NCBI GenBank assembly: GCA_028685275.1
Contig: JAQUEG010000004.1
Coordinates: 1,813-14,620, forward strand
Source of the DNA: Bacilli bacterium
GTDB taxonomy: Bacteria; Bacillota_I; Bacilli_A; RF39; UBA660
DNA length: 12,808 bases
Reading direction: 5' to 3'
Both the position numbers and the translations under genes were made by a program. The notes beneath the pieces were generated by a model that made no database searches, was not told the origin of the DNA, and was given only the letters and a program-made list of their open reading frames with translations. This document shows, piece by piece, positions 1 through 8,342 of this stretch (its first letter is position 1; every line of letters begins with the position of its first letter).

Positions 1-400
1 CATATGCTGATATCTTATTATTAGGATCCATTCGCATATCAAGTCTTGCATCTTGATGATAACTAAATCCTCTTTCGGGATTGTCTAATTGAGGACTTGA
101 TACTCCTAAATCAAATATGATCCCATCTACTTTACTAATATTATGTTTTTTTAGTTCCTCCTTAAAATAACGAAAATTTTGCTTTATTATTTGAAAACGA
201 TTTGATATTAACTTTAACTGTTGTTCACTATATTTAACAGCAACTGGGTCCTGGTCAAAGGCGAATAAGAACCCCTTATTAATTCTTTTCAAGACTTCCC
301 TACTGTGACCAGCATACCCTAAAGTTAAATCTACATAGATTGAATCTTCTTTAATATTTAAATTATTAATGGTTTCGTTTAATAATACACTAACATGCAT
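1..400 (-). CDS. rsmH: 16S rRNA (cytosine1402-N4)-methyltransferase RsmH, N-terminal part
   Basis: The first 133 codons of RsmH (MraW), which methylates N4 of C1402 in 16S rRNA using S-adenosylmethionine. The gene runs off the window at base 1, so the C-terminal half is not seen. I translated it directly: it begins MHVSVLLNETINNL, the usual RsmH opening. It then shows the SAM-binding loop DLTLGYAGHS (residues 24-33), an acidic FAFDQDP segment, and the family motifs DLGVSSPQLD, RGFSY and LDMRMD. The start is the ATG at 398-400, one base after the mraZ stop, with an AGGAG Shine-Dalgarno (407-411) inside the last mraZ codons. This implies translational coupling with mraZ and shared control by the mraZ promoter. 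The mraZ-rsmH order is the conserved head of the dcw cluster. Identification is secure. Confidence 0.96.
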   Translation of the reverse strand, partial: MHVSVLLNETINNLNIKEDSIYVDLTLGYAGHSREVLKRINKGFLFAFDQDPVAVKYSEQQLKLISNRFQIIKQNFRYFKEELKKHNISKVDGIIFDLGVSSPQLDNPERGFSYHQDARLDMRMDPNNKISAY

Positions 401-401
401 T

Positions 402-833
402 TTAAACTCCTATATCAAACAAATTATCAGCAATATCAGATAAACTTTCCTCATTATGGGCAAAGAATTCATCAAATTTTTCTTTCGACCATATTTCTAA
501 GCGGTCGTTTACGCCGATCACTACACATTCTTTGGTAAGATCGGCGTAAGCCGCTAATGGAGAGGTAATATTTATTCGACCTTGCTTGTCGAATTCACAT
601 TCAGTGGCACTAGAGATAAAAAAACGCATAAAAGTTCGAGCATCTTTTTTGGTAAATGGTAGAACTTTTAATTTAGATATGATTGATTCCCATTCGTTTT
701 TTGGATAAACAAACAAGCAACCATCTAATCCTTTAGTAATAATAAATTTTTCGCCTAATTCATATCTAAATTTCGATGGAATAATTAATCGGCCTTTATC
801 ATCAATGTTGTGATGGTATTCACCTATAAACAT
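402..833 (-). CDS. mraZ: Transcriptional regulator MraZ
   Basis: A 143-residue protein of normal MraZ length, starting [15 protein letters not shown]. MraZ forms a ring of AbrB-like double-psi barrels and binds direct repeats ahead of its own operon. Both DXXXR signatures are present: D11-R15 (DDKGR, followed by LIIPSKFR) and D82-R86 (DKQGR). The frame stays open 14 codons further upstream to a GTG at 875, but those codons lie in the GTGG repeat operator and the conserved family start is the ATG at 831-833, so I use that. A GGGGG-type ribosome site lies about 6 bases upstream. It is followed after one base by rsmH. Autoregulation through the operator at 842-875 is very likely. It represses in E. 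coli and is reported as an activator in Mycoplasma, so the direction of control here is open. Confidence 0.97.
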   Translation of the reverse strand: MFIGEYHHNIDDKGRLIIPSKFRYELGEKFIITKGLDGCLFVYPKNEWESIISKLKVLPFTKKDARTFMRFFISSATECEFDKQGRINITSPLAAYADLTKECVVIGVNDRLEIWSKEKFDEFFAHNEESLSDIADNLFDIGV

Positions 834-841
834 ATTATCCC

Positions 842-875
842 CCACTTTCCACCACTTGTTGCCACTGTCTACCAC
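842..875 (-). promoter_or_regulatory. MraZ operator: four GTGG direct repeats at 10-bp spacing
   Basis: Read on the minus strand, four decamers follow each other without a gap: ATTGTGGTAG, ACAGTGGCAA, CAAGTGGTGG, AAAGTGGGGG. The GTGG cores sit at 872-875, 862-865, 852-855 and 842-845, a perfect 10-bp period. This matches the known MraZ box design (TGGG/GTGG-type direct repeats at about one helical turn, 3-4 copies, near the mraZ start). The array begins directly after the -10 element and its last copy forms the G-rich ribosome site of mraZ. Confidence 0.92.
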
Positions 876-876
876 A

Positions 877-905
877 ATGATACTATATTTTAAATATCTT
901 GTAAA
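877..905 (-). promoter_or_regulatory. Promoter of mraZ-rsmH
   Basis: A sigma-A-type promoter: -35 TTTACA (900-905), a 17-base spacer and -10 TATCAT (877-882). Predicted transcription start is near 870, inside the first GTGG repeats, giving a leader of about 35 bases. Its position next to the operator supports it more than the individual hexamers do. Confidence 0.7.
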
Positions 906-935
906 GTCTTTTTAGTAACTTTTTTAAAATTTTAC

Positions 936-972
936 AAAATAAAAATATTCCTACTAAAAATAGGAATATTTT
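936..972 (-). terminator. Rho-independent terminator after the LysM-G5-M23 gene
   Basis: A perfect 12-bp stem (arms 942-953 and 961-972) with a 7-base loop. On the minus strand it is followed by TTATTTTG, a T-rich tail. It lies 20 bases past the M23 stop and upstream of the mraZ promoter, so it insulates the mraZ operon. The stem is AT-rich with a short GC core (TCC/GGA). Confidence 0.75.
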
Positions 973-991
973 AAACTTAATTTAATATTTG

Positions 992-2470
992 TTATTTATA
1001 TAATAGCATTGGATTAATATGAGCTGAACCTGAACTATAGGGCTCACCAATCCAAACCGCAAAGTGTAAATGGGTACCAGTTACTGATCCAGTTTTACCC
1101 ATACCACCAATTACTTGTCCCTGACTAACATGAGCACCAAATTTTACATTAGTTCTTGATAAATGAGCATAAAGAGTATAATAATTATTATCATGTTTAA
1201 TTATAATATTATTTCCTAACGAACTATTATACCCAACTTTAAATATAGTGCCTTCCCTAGCCGCAAAGATTGGCGAACCTTGACCAGTGCCGGAAATATC
1301 AATAGCCGCATGGAATTGTCGTTTTGTTGTAATTGGATGCCTACGCCAACTATAACTACTAGTAATAATATATGGCGTTTTTGTTGGCCATGCCCATTTT
1401 CCATCGCTACTAATGATAACATTACCAATATTATATTTAGTACCGCGCTCAATAATCTCATCAACCGCTGGCTTAATTACTTCGGTATTTATTACTAAGG
1501 CATTAAGTATTTGACCATTTTCTTTTTTTAGTTTTTGTACTACTCGCTCAGTACCATTAACACCTTTACGTTTTACAATCGAACGACCATATGCCAAAGT
1601 TGGATTATACACAACTTCCGTTTTATATTGCTGTACTTTATCTTCTACCACATGTTCTTCTACTACCACATTAAATAACGGATCAATTGCACCTACAGTA
1701 ACTGTTTGTCCTAATGATAAAAGAGTATTTTCACTAGATATATCAGGGTTAACTAATAAAAATTCTCCTGTCCCTAAATTATTATTAAACGCAACATTTT
1801 CAATGGTGTCACCTTCTTGAACAATATATTGTTTTTGTTGTTCAAGCGTACCAAACAAAAGATATTTAGATAATTCATCTTTATCAGTTAAAATATTATC
1901 ATCAACATCAATATAATCTTCTTTAATAGTAATTTTTTCTTTAATATATATATCTTCAATTAAATTACCAATCGTTTTTATTTCTTCTTGTGTTTCATTT
2001 ATAAACTGTTGATATTTTTCTTTCGGTACAAAAGCTTCAATAGTAGTATTAACTGCATCAATAAATAAATCACGGTCTAAAATTTTAATGGTTTTTGGTT
2101 TTTCACCATTAATAGTAACAACATATCCTTTAATTGTAAAAGGATTTTTTTCTTTAATAATTTCATATATTACATCTTCATTAACAATTTTATCATTATA
2201 ACTAATATATTTTTGAATATGTAAATTTTTTGGTGGATAAACATAAGAAACACCATATTTATTTTTTACTTCTTGTTGTTTTTCATTAATATAATTTTCT
2301 AATGCTTCTTTTGACTCAATAACACCAATTTTATTACCATCTAAATATACTTGATATAATTCTTTTGGATTTTCTTTGGCAAACATAGTTTCAAAATCTA
2401 AACCAACAATTAACAAAAAAGAAATAACCATTATGATCAAAACTGTTAATCCTAATTTAATCAATTTCAT
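992..2470 (-). CDS. Membrane-anchored M23 peptidoglycan endopeptidase with LysM and G5 domains
   Basis: A 492-residue envelope protein, probably cutting peptide cross-links of peptidoglycan. Residues 1-25 form a positively charged start and one hydrophobic segment (LGLTVLIIMVISFLLIVGL) with no clear signal-peptidase site, so it may stay anchored. Residues about 36-210 hold a repeat-like N-terminal region found in Firmicute metallopeptidases. Then come a LysM glycan-binding domain (214-260, YIVQEGDTIENVA), a G5 domain (265-345, containing RKGVNGTE and ending in ERGTKY) and a C-terminal M23 domain (about 360-485). Zinc and catalytic residues are complete: H387 and D391 (HAAID), H436 (YAHLS), H467 and H469 (HLH). 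I start at the ATG 2468-2470 with SD GGTGAT (2474-2479); the in-frame GTG at 2485 lacks a ribosome site. It has its own promoter and terminator. Confidence 0.93.
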   Translation of the reverse strand: MKLIKLGLTVLIIMVISFLLIVGLDFETMFAKENPKELYQVYLDGNKIGVIESKEALENYINEKQQEVKNKYGVSYVYPPKNLHIQKYISYNDKIVNEDVIYEIIKEKNPFTIKGYVVTINGEKPKTIKILDRDLFIDAVNTTIEAFVPKEKYQQFINETQEEIKTIGNLIEDIYIKEKITIKEDYIDVDDNILTDKDELSKYLLFGTLEQQKQYIVQEGDTIENVAFNNNLGTGEFLLVNPDISSENTLLSLGQTVTVGAIDPLFNVVVEEHVVEDKVQQYKTEVVYNPTLAYGRSIVKRKGVNGTERVVQKLKKENGQILNALVINTEVIKPAVDEIIERGTKYNIGNVIISSDGKWAWPTKTPYIITSSYSWRRHPITTKRQFHAAIDISGTGQGSPIFAAREGTIFKVGYNSSLGNNIIIKHDNNYYTLYAHLSRTNVKFGAHVSQGQVIGGMGKTGSVTGTHLHFAVWIGEPYSSGSAHINPMLLYK

Positions 2471-2515
2471 TTTATCACCACTCACATAATATTGTCTTAT
2501 TTAAAAGACATCAAA

Positions 2516-2545
2516 ATTATACCACACTTTTTGATTGTTTTTCAA
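2516..2545 (-). promoter_or_regulatory. Promoter of the LysM-G5-M23 gene
   Basis: -35 TTGAAA (2540-2545), 18-base spacer and a consensus -10 TATAAT (2516-2521) preceded by TGG, an extended -10. It sits in the gap directly after the polC stop codon and about 45 bases ahead of the M23 start. No convincing terminator separates it from polC, so read-through from polC is possible. Confidence 0.75.
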
Positions 2546-2548
2546 TCT

Positions 2549-3145
2549 TTATAAATCAAACAAACTTAACTGACTTGATTCTGGTAAACCATCTAATACT
2601 CCCATTATTCGCATTTTATCAATAATAGTTTGTGATACTTTTCCGCGGCTTTGTAAATCTTCAATACTAACAAAAGCCCCTTTCATCCGCTCTTTTACAA
2701 TTTTTTTAGCAACTATATCACCTAAACCATCAATGGTTCGAAATGGTGGAATTAATGTTTTTTCATCTTCATCGATTAAAAAGTTAGTAGCATCTGATTT
2801 ATATAAATCAATAGATCCAAATTTAAAACCACGAGCTGCCATTTCTAAAGCACTTTCTAACCCATCTAAAATTGCTATTTCTTTATTACTTTTTTCATAC
2901 CCTTTATTATTTATTTCTATTATTTTTTCTTTTATTTTAGAATAACCACCTAACATTGTATCAATATCATAATCAGTAATACGGACACTAAAATAAACGG
3001 CATAATAATATATTGGATAATATACTTTAAACCAGGCTACTCTAAATGCCATCATTACATAAGCAGTAGCATGTGCTTTGGGAAACATATATTTAATTTT
3101 TTGACAAGATTCAATATACCAATCAGGAATCTTCTTTTCTTCCAT
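2549..3145 (-). CDS. polC: DNA polymerase III PolC, C-terminal fragment after an in-frame stop
   Basis: This frame continues the upstream PolC frame without a shift. Five more homologous codons (KFVQL, 3146-3160) lie between the TAA at 3161-3163 and the first ATG here. The 198 residues begin in the fingers region (IPDWYIESC, KYMFPKAHATAYVMM at about 19-32), followed by a helix-hairpin-helix region (about 136-186, TIDGLGDIVAKKI) and end with QLSLF (192-196), the beta-clamp binding motif. No Shine-Dalgarno precedes the ATG at 3143-3145, so independent translation looks poor. If the stop were a sense codon the whole protein would be 1426 residues, close to Bacillus PolC. The fragment shows no further damage, so the break is recent, an artefact, or bypassed. 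Confidence 0.85.
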   Translation of the reverse strand: MEEKKIPDWYIESCQKIKYMFPKAHATAYVMMAFRVAWFKVYYPIYYYAVYFSVRITDYDIDTMLGGYSKIKEKIIEINNKGYEKSNKEIAILDGLESALEMAARGFKFGSIDLYKSDATNFLIDEDEKTLIPPFRTIDGLGDIVAKKIVKERMKGAFVSIEDLQSRGKVSQTIIDKMRIMGVLDGLPESSQLSLFDL

Positions 3146-3160
3146 TAATTGAACAAACTT

Positions 3161-3163
3161 TTA
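3161..3163 (-). other. In-frame TAA interrupting polC
   Basis: The reading is ...AAA TGG TAA AAG TTT GTT CAA TTA ATG..., with PolC homology on both sides in the same frame. One codon change separates this from an intact gene; GAA to TAA (G to T) is one option, CAA or AAA others, because this residue is not strongly conserved in the family. Confidence 0.9.
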
Positions 3164-6100
3164 CCATTTTTTAGGATCTTTACTTGGTTTACCTTTACGA
3201 ACAAATTCCATAATATTAAAAGCATCAATCGGCTCTAAACCATGGTACATTAAATAAGTCATAATATCATCACGACACCCAATGACATCTTTAAAAGCAC
3301 ATATATCATGTCTAATTAAATCCTGGGCATTTCCCAACCAAACATCAGTTCCATGTGATAAACCAGATATTTTAACTAATTCCGCAAAAGTATTTGGTTT
3401 TGTATCATTAAGCATATCAATAACAAACCGCGTTCCAAATTCAGGAACCCCTAAAGTACCAGTTTCACACATAATTTGTTCTTTTGTAACATTCAATACA
3501 TCTGGTTTTGAAAACAAACTTAATACTTTTTTATCATCAAAGGGAATCGTTAAAATATCAATCTTTGTTAAATCTTGTAACATTTTTAAAGCAGTAGGAT
3601 CATCATGCCCAAGAATATCTAATTTTAAAACATTATCATGAATCGCATGAAAATCAAAATGAGTAGTATACCAACTAGCATTAATATCATCAGCTGGATA
3701 TTGATAAGGAGTAAAATCAAAAATATCCATATAATCAGGAATAACAATAATACCACCTGGATGTTGACCAGTTGTACGTTTTACGCCAGTACAACCAATA
3801 GCAAGACGGTCTTGTTCAGCCATTCGTAATGATTTATGTTTATCTTCCATATATCCTTTAACAAAACCAAAAGCGGTTTTACTCGCTACTGTTCCAATTG
3901 TGCCAGCACGGTAAACATTACCCTCACCAAATAATTGCTTGGTATAATTATGAGCTTTCGCTTGATATTCACCAGAGAAATTCAAATCTATATCAGGAAC
4001 TTTATCACCCTTAAACCCAAGGAATGTTGCAAATGGCATATCTTGTCCTTCTTTTTGCATTTTTGTACCACAAGTACATACTTTATCTGGTAAATCATAG
4101 CCACTAGAATAGTTTGACCCTAATGAAACGCCATCAACTTCAAAAATTGATTTTTTACATTTTAAACAAACATAATGCGGTGGTAAAGGATTAACTTCCG
4201 TAATTCCCATCATCGTTGCCGCAAAAGAAGAACCAACTGATCCTCTACTACCAACAATATAGCCATCATCATTTGACTTTTTAACTAGTTTTTGAGCAAT
4301 TAAATAAATCACATCAAACCCATTACTAATAATACTATTTAATTCTTCATCAATTCGCTTTTGTACAATTTCTGGTAATTCATCCCCATAAACTAATTTG
4401 GCCTTAGTATAAACCATATCAGTAACTATTTTATCGGAATCAGCCATTTTAGGCGTGTATAATTTATCTTTAATAATTTGTACTTTATCAATCATATCGG
4501 CGATTTTATTAGAATTAGTAACCACCATTTCATATGCAAGGTCTTGATCTAAAAAAGAAAAAGCATTTAACATTTCATTAGTAGTTAAAAAATGTTGACT
4601 AGGAATATTTTTAATATTTTCCCGATTTAAAGGATGACGTCCCCCACCAGGAACTTTTTGATTAATAAATATTTCCCGATATATTTTATCTTTTTCATCT
4701 AAATGATGAACATCACCAGTTGCTACTACTAATTTATTATTATTTTTTGCAATCCGAATAATCTTCTTAACATGCTCTTTTAATTCCTCATCATTAGCAA
4801 AATCTTTTCTTTGAATTAACGGACTATAAATATTTAATGGTTGTACTTCAATATAATCATAAAACTGCATAATATTACTCATCTCATCATCAGTTTTACT
4901 TCTTGCTAAAGTAAATACTTCTCCGTTATAACAACTACTACCAATTAAGATACCTTCCCGATGATTAATAATTTCACTTCTTAAAATTCTTGGTGTTTTT
5001 GATAAATATTTGGTATTCATTAACGATACAATTTTAAACATATTTTTTAACCCAATATTATTTTTAGCTAATAAAGTAATATGATAAATATTGCCAAACT
5101 TATGAATTTCATCCTTTGCTACTAAATCATTAATTTTATTAATTTTTTCAATATTACGACTAGTTAATTTATCAATCATCTTCGCAAAAACAAGGGCTGT
5201 TTTTTCAGCATCATATATAGCACGGTGATGACTATTTTCATCAAATTCAACTTCATACCGTTTAACAATATGCGATAAACTATGACGTCCATAACTAGAA
5301 TCTAAAGCCCTACTTAACTCTAATGTATCAATAATCGGATTAGTTAATTCCCCTAAATTATATTTATAATAAGCATTTTCTAAAAAAGAAACATCAAATT
5401 TAGCATTATGAGCAACTAATGGTAAATCGCCAATCCATTCTTTAAATTTATTAATTACTATATCTTCAGAATCTTTATCTTTTAACATATCATCAGTAAT
5501 ACCCGTAATATTAGTTATCGTTTCATTTAATGTAACGCCTGGATTAATTAATGCTTGAAACTGATCAATTATTTTTCCATTATGTAATTTTACAGCTCCT
5601 ACTTCAATAATAGAGTCGCCACTCGTAGCATTAAAACCAGTTGTTTCAAAGTCAAAAACAACATATGTACTATCATTAATATCTTCTTCACTACCTCTTA
5701 AAACAATATCAATAGAGTCATCAATCATTCCTACTTCAACCCCATAAATAACTTTTATATCTTTCGCATTATAATAAGCTTCCGGAAATGCTTGACAACT
5801 ATTATGATCAGTAATCGCAATTGCTTGATGTCCATAATCTTTTGCTCTTTTAATTAAATCATTAACACTTACTACTCCATCCATTTGACTCATATAGGTA
5901 TGGGTATGTAGTTCAACTCTTTTTACTTCTGCTTCATCAATTCTTTTATCATCTTTTGACTCAATTACCATAACATCACGAAGGTTAATAACTAAATCAC
6001 GAGCATATCGATCATTTTTTACATAACCACGAAAACGATACCAATTACCTTCTTTTAAATCATTACTTAAACGATTATATTCATCTTGATTCTGCGTAAA

Positions 6101-6829
6101 TATTTTTGCAAAAATACTATCAGTATTATCACTTATTTTAATCGTAATAATTTTATAATTATTTTTATTCGATTCAAAAAAATTTAGCCCAAAAATATAA
6201 CCTTCTATTACAACATTATCTAATTCACTAATAATATCATTAATTGCCATAATCTTCCTTGCTTTTATTTCATTACCATAAATAATTGGATTATTCTTTA
6301 CTTGCTTTTTATTTACTTTTATTACCGTTTCTTCTTTTATTTCATTTTTTACTTTTTCCCTTTTTTCTTCATTAATAATAATTTTCAATTCTTTATCAAA
6401 TCCAGCTTGCTTTAAACCATTCTCAATCTTTTCTTTATATTTACCTAATTTATCATATTCAATTTTATTAAGTACTTCTAAAATAATATGATCATTAGTT
6501 TTTATATAACGATCAACAAAATTATTTAAACTCTTTATATTAGATTGATTAATAATATTAATATAATACTCATTAAGAAATTCATAATTAATATTTTCAA
6601 CTTGATAATTAATATTAATATAATTTAAATTGTTAAATTCTTGTCTCATTAAATCATTTATATGATTATAAATAGTTACTGGTAAAGTATCTTTAATATT
6701 AATAATAAAAATCCATTCTTTTTTCTTATCATTAATAACTAATTTTTCTATTTTAGCACCATTAAAAAAAGAATAATATTCTTGCTCTAACTTTATTTTT
6801 TCTAATAATAACTTTAATTTATCCTGCAT
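3161..6829 (-). CDS. polC: DNA polymerase III PolC-type alpha subunit, main part (residues 1-1222)
   Basis: The essential leading-strand replicase of low-GC Gram-positives. Domains in order: N-terminal domain (1-190, Lys/Asn/Ile-rich), OB fold (about 195-290), PHP part 1 (from 305, ELHTHTYMSQMDG), DEDDh proofreading exonuclease (388-560; D393 and E395 in DFETTG, D479 in HNAKFD, H535 and D540), and PHP part 2 (about 575-760). The polymerase core follows with GSRGSVGSSF (860-869), a Cys zinc site (C888, C891, C918, C920), PDIDLNF (D946, D948) and LDILGHDDP (D1071) as palm carboxylates, and HPGGI near 1023. The in-frame TAA ends it at KKW, removing part of the fingers, the helix-hairpin-helix region and the clamp motif. 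The truncated protein would not be expected to work. ATG 6827-6829 has AAGG (6837-6840) at 7 bases. Confidence 0.95.
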   Translation of the reverse strand: MQDKLKLLLEKIKLEQEYYSFFNGAKIEKLVINDKKKEWIFIINIKDTLPVTIYNHINDLMRQEFNNLNYININYQVENINYEFLNEYYINIINQSNIKSLNNFVDRYIKTNDHIILEVLNKIEYDKLGKYKEKIENGLKQAGFDKELKIIINEEKREKVKNEIKEETVIKVNKKQVKNNPIIYGNEIKARKIMAINDIISELDNVVIEGYIFGLNFFESNKNNYKIITIKISDNTDSIFAKIFTQNQDEYNRLSNDLKEGNWYRFRGYVKNDRYARDLVINLRDVMVIESKDDKRIDEAEVKRVELHTHTYMSQMDGVVSVNDLIKRAKDYGHQAIAITDHNSCQAFPEAYYNAKDIKVIYGVEVGMIDDSIDIVLRGSEEDINDSTYVVFDFETTGFNATSGDSIIEVGAVKLHNGKIIDQFQALINPGVTLNETITNITGITDDMLKDKDSEDIVINKFKEWIGDLPLVAHNAKFDVSFLENAYYKYNLGELTNPIIDTLELSRALDSSYGRHSLSHIVKRYEVEFDENSHHRAIYDAEKTALVFAKMIDKLTSRNIEKINKINDLVAKDEIHKFGNIYHITLLAKNNIGLKNMFKIVSLMNTKYLSKTPRILRSEIINHREGILIGSSCYNGEVFTLARSKTDDEMSNIMQFYDYIEVQPLNIYSPLIQRKDFANDEELKEHVKKIIRIAKNNNKLVVATGDVHHLDEKDKIYREIFINQKVPGGGRHPLNRENIKNIPSQHFLTTNEMLNAFSFLDQDLAYEMVVTNSNKIADMIDKVQIIKDKLYTPKMADSDKIVTDMVYTKAKLVYGDELPEIVQKRIDEELNSIISNGFDVIYLIAQKLVKKSNDDGYIVGSRGSVGSSFAATMMGITEVNPLPPHYVCLKCKKSIFEVDGVSLGSNYSSGYDLPDKVCTCGTKMQKEGQDMPFATFLGFKGDKVPDIDLNFSGEYQAKAHNYTKQLFGEGNVYRAGTIGTVASKTAFGFVKGYMEDKHKSLRMAEQDRLAIGCTGVKRTTGQHPGGIIVIPDYMDIFDFTPYQYPADDINASWYTTHFDFHAIHDNVLKLDILGHDDPTALKMLQDLTKIDILTIPFDDKKVLSLFSKPDVLNVTKEQIMCETGTLGVPEFGTRFVIDMLNDTKPNTFAELVKISGLSHGTDVWLGNAQDLIRHDICAFKDVIGCRDDIMTYLMYHGLEPIDAFNIMEFVRKGKPSKDPKKW

Positions 6830-6854
6830 ATTACTACCTTACCTCTCCATATAA

Positions 6855-6860
6855 AGTATA
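6855..6860 (-). promoter_or_regulatory. Extended -10 promoter of polC
   Basis: TATACT preceded by TGT, an extended -10 element, about 27 bases ahead of the polC start. It lies directly after the T-tract of the pyk terminator. No good -35 is visible (only TTTATT at a suitable distance), so the call rests on the extended -10 and on the need to restart transcription after the terminator. Confidence 0.5.
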
Positions 6861-6862
6861 AC

Positions 6863-6900
6863 AAAAAAAAGACTTTAAATAAACCATTTTAAGTCTTTTT
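6863..6900 (-). terminator. Rho-independent terminator of the dnaE-pyk gene group
   Basis: A 10-bp stem AAAAAGACTT / AAGTCTTTTT (arms 6891-6900 and 6866-6875) around a 15-base loop, followed on the minus strand by an unbroken run of eight T. It stands 26 bases after the pyk stop. The stem is flanked by A and T runs on both sides, so weak action on the other strand is also possible. Confidence 0.85.
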
Positions 6901-6925
6901 TAAATATTATTTTTTATAAATATAT

Positions 6926-8338
6926 TTATTTTATTTCTTCTATTTTTATAAAATTAGTATTACGCTCTTTATTCATTGGAAACCCACCAGTAATGATAAT
7001 ACGTCCTTCATCAGTTTCAAACTTATCTTTATATGTATTAATTGCATTATTAACTATTTCATCAGTACTATTAAACATTGGTGATAAAACTGGTTTAACA
7101 CCCCAATTTAAAGATAAACTACTTGCTACTTCTTGATTAGGAGTAACGGTAATAATTGGACATATTGGTCTAAAATTACTAACTTTACGAGCCGTATAAC
7201 CAGATATTGTTGATACTAAAATGGCATCTGCTTTTAACTTACTAGCACTACTAACCACATTATAAGCAATAATAGTCGTAATATCTTCTTTATCACCTAT
7301 TTCTTTACTATCTAATATTTTTTCATAATCTAATTCTTGTTCAATATTGGTAATTATTTTAGCCATCATTTCAATTGTTTTAATCGGATAATTACCAATG
7401 GCGGTTTCGCCACTTAACATAACAGCATCAGTATTATCAATTACAGCATTGGCAACATCACTAACTTCTGCTCTAGTTGGCATTGGAATTTCTTGCATTG
7501 ATGATAACATTTGAGTTGCCACAATACATATTTTATCTGATTTAAAGCATTTACTAGTAATTTTCTTTTGAATACCAGGTACTTGTTCAATTGGTATTTC
7601 AACTCCTAAGTCACCTCTTGCAATCATTACCCCATCACTAACTTTAATTATATTATCAATATCTTCAATCGCACTTTCATTTTCAATTTTAGCTATAATT
7701 TGAATATGTTCATTCTTTAAACCAATTAACATATCGTTAACATCTAATATATCATTAGCATTTCGAACAAAGGATAAAGCAATAAAATCAACATTATTTT
7801 TAGCCGCAAAAACAATATCATTTTTATCTGCTACTGATAAAAAATCAAGATCTAAATCAACACCGGGAATATTAACACTAGTATTATTTCTAATTGAACC
7901 ACCATTTAAGGCTTCACATTCAACATCAGTTTCCGTTACACTAATTACTTTTAATTCAATTAAACCATCATCTAATAAGATTTGATCGCCCACTTTTATG
8001 CCATTAATAAAATCAGGATAACTTACTAAAAACTTATTTATATCGGCACCATGTTTGCTAGTTAAAGTAATAGTATTACCTTTATCTAAATAAATATTTT
8101 CATATTTACAATTAACTAATCTTACTTTTGGTCCTTTAATATCCATTAAAATACCAACACTAGTTTTTAGTTCTTTATTTAAATTTCTAATGTTTTTAAT
8201 AATTCTTTCAGCAAATTCATGATCACCATGGGATAAATTAATTCTTACTACATCCATTCCGGCTTTTATCATATCTGCTAACATACCTTTACTAGTTGTT
8301 TGTGGTCCGACCGTACAAATAATTTTTGTTTTCTTCAT
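6926..8338 (-). CDS. pyk: Pyruvate kinase, short form with Lys at the K+-site position
   Basis: Converts phosphoenolpyruvate and ADP to pyruvate and ATP at the end of glycolysis. The protein has 470 residues and lacks the extra C-terminal PEP-utiliser-like domain of Bacillus pyruvate kinases. Motifs: KIICTVGP at the start, RINLSHG (32-38), DIKGPKVR (66-73), the active-site signature IIAKIENES, then ARGDLGVEIP, ATQMLSSM, TRAEVSDVANAV and DAVMLSGETA. K71 replaces the Glu that coordinates K+ in many pyruvate kinases (see findings). The start is ATG 8336-8338 (MKKTKIICTV), preceded by GAGGAGTGA (8343-8351). An in-frame ATG at 8353 overlaps the upstream gene and is less likely. The racemase TGA stop is inside this ribosome site, so the two genes are coupled. 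Closeness of dnaE and pyk is also seen in other Bacilli. Confidence 0.97.
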   Translation of the reverse strand: MKKTKIICTVGPQTTSKGMLADMIKAGMDVVRINLSHGDHEFAERIIKNIRNLNKELKTSVGILMDIKGPKVRLVNCKYENIYLDKGNTITLTSKHGADINKFLVSYPDFINGIKVGDQILLDDGLIELKVISVTETDVECEALNGGSIRNNTSVNIPGVDLDLDFLSVADKNDIVFAAKNNVDFIALSFVRNANDILDVNDMLIGLKNEHIQIIAKIENESAIEDIDNIIKVSDGVMIARGDLGVEIPIEQVPGIQKKITSKCFKSDKICIVATQMLSSMQEIPMPTRAEVSDVANAVIDNTDAVMLSGETAIGNYPIKTIEMMAKIITNIEQELDYEKILDSKEIGDKEDITTIIAYNVVSSASKLKADAILVSTISGYTARKVSNFRPICPIITVTPNQEVASSLSLNWGVKPVLSPMFNSTDEIVNNAINTYKDKFETDEGRIIITGGFPMNKERNTNFIKIEEIK

Positions 8339-8342
8339 TACT

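Noticed and set aside
834..875. Longer mraZ starting at GTG 875 (14 extra residues)
   Set aside because: The extra codons are the MraZ operator and leader; the conserved family N-terminus begins at the ATG 831-833.
1216..1498. Open frames overlapping the LysM-G5-M23 gene on both strands
   Set aside because: They lie inside a well-supported gene, lack ribosome sites and family motifs, and look like shadows.
2533..2547. Small hairpin after polC (GATTG / CAATC, 5-base loop)
   Set aside because: The stem is only 5 bp, it is followed by A instead of T on the minus strand, and it overlaps the -35 of the M23 promoter. It is not a credible polC terminator.
2549..6829. Intein or natural two-subunit split of polC
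   Set aside because: No intein motifs (no N-terminal Cys block or terminal HN) flank the break, the break lies in one continuous homologous frame, and the second part has no ribosome site.
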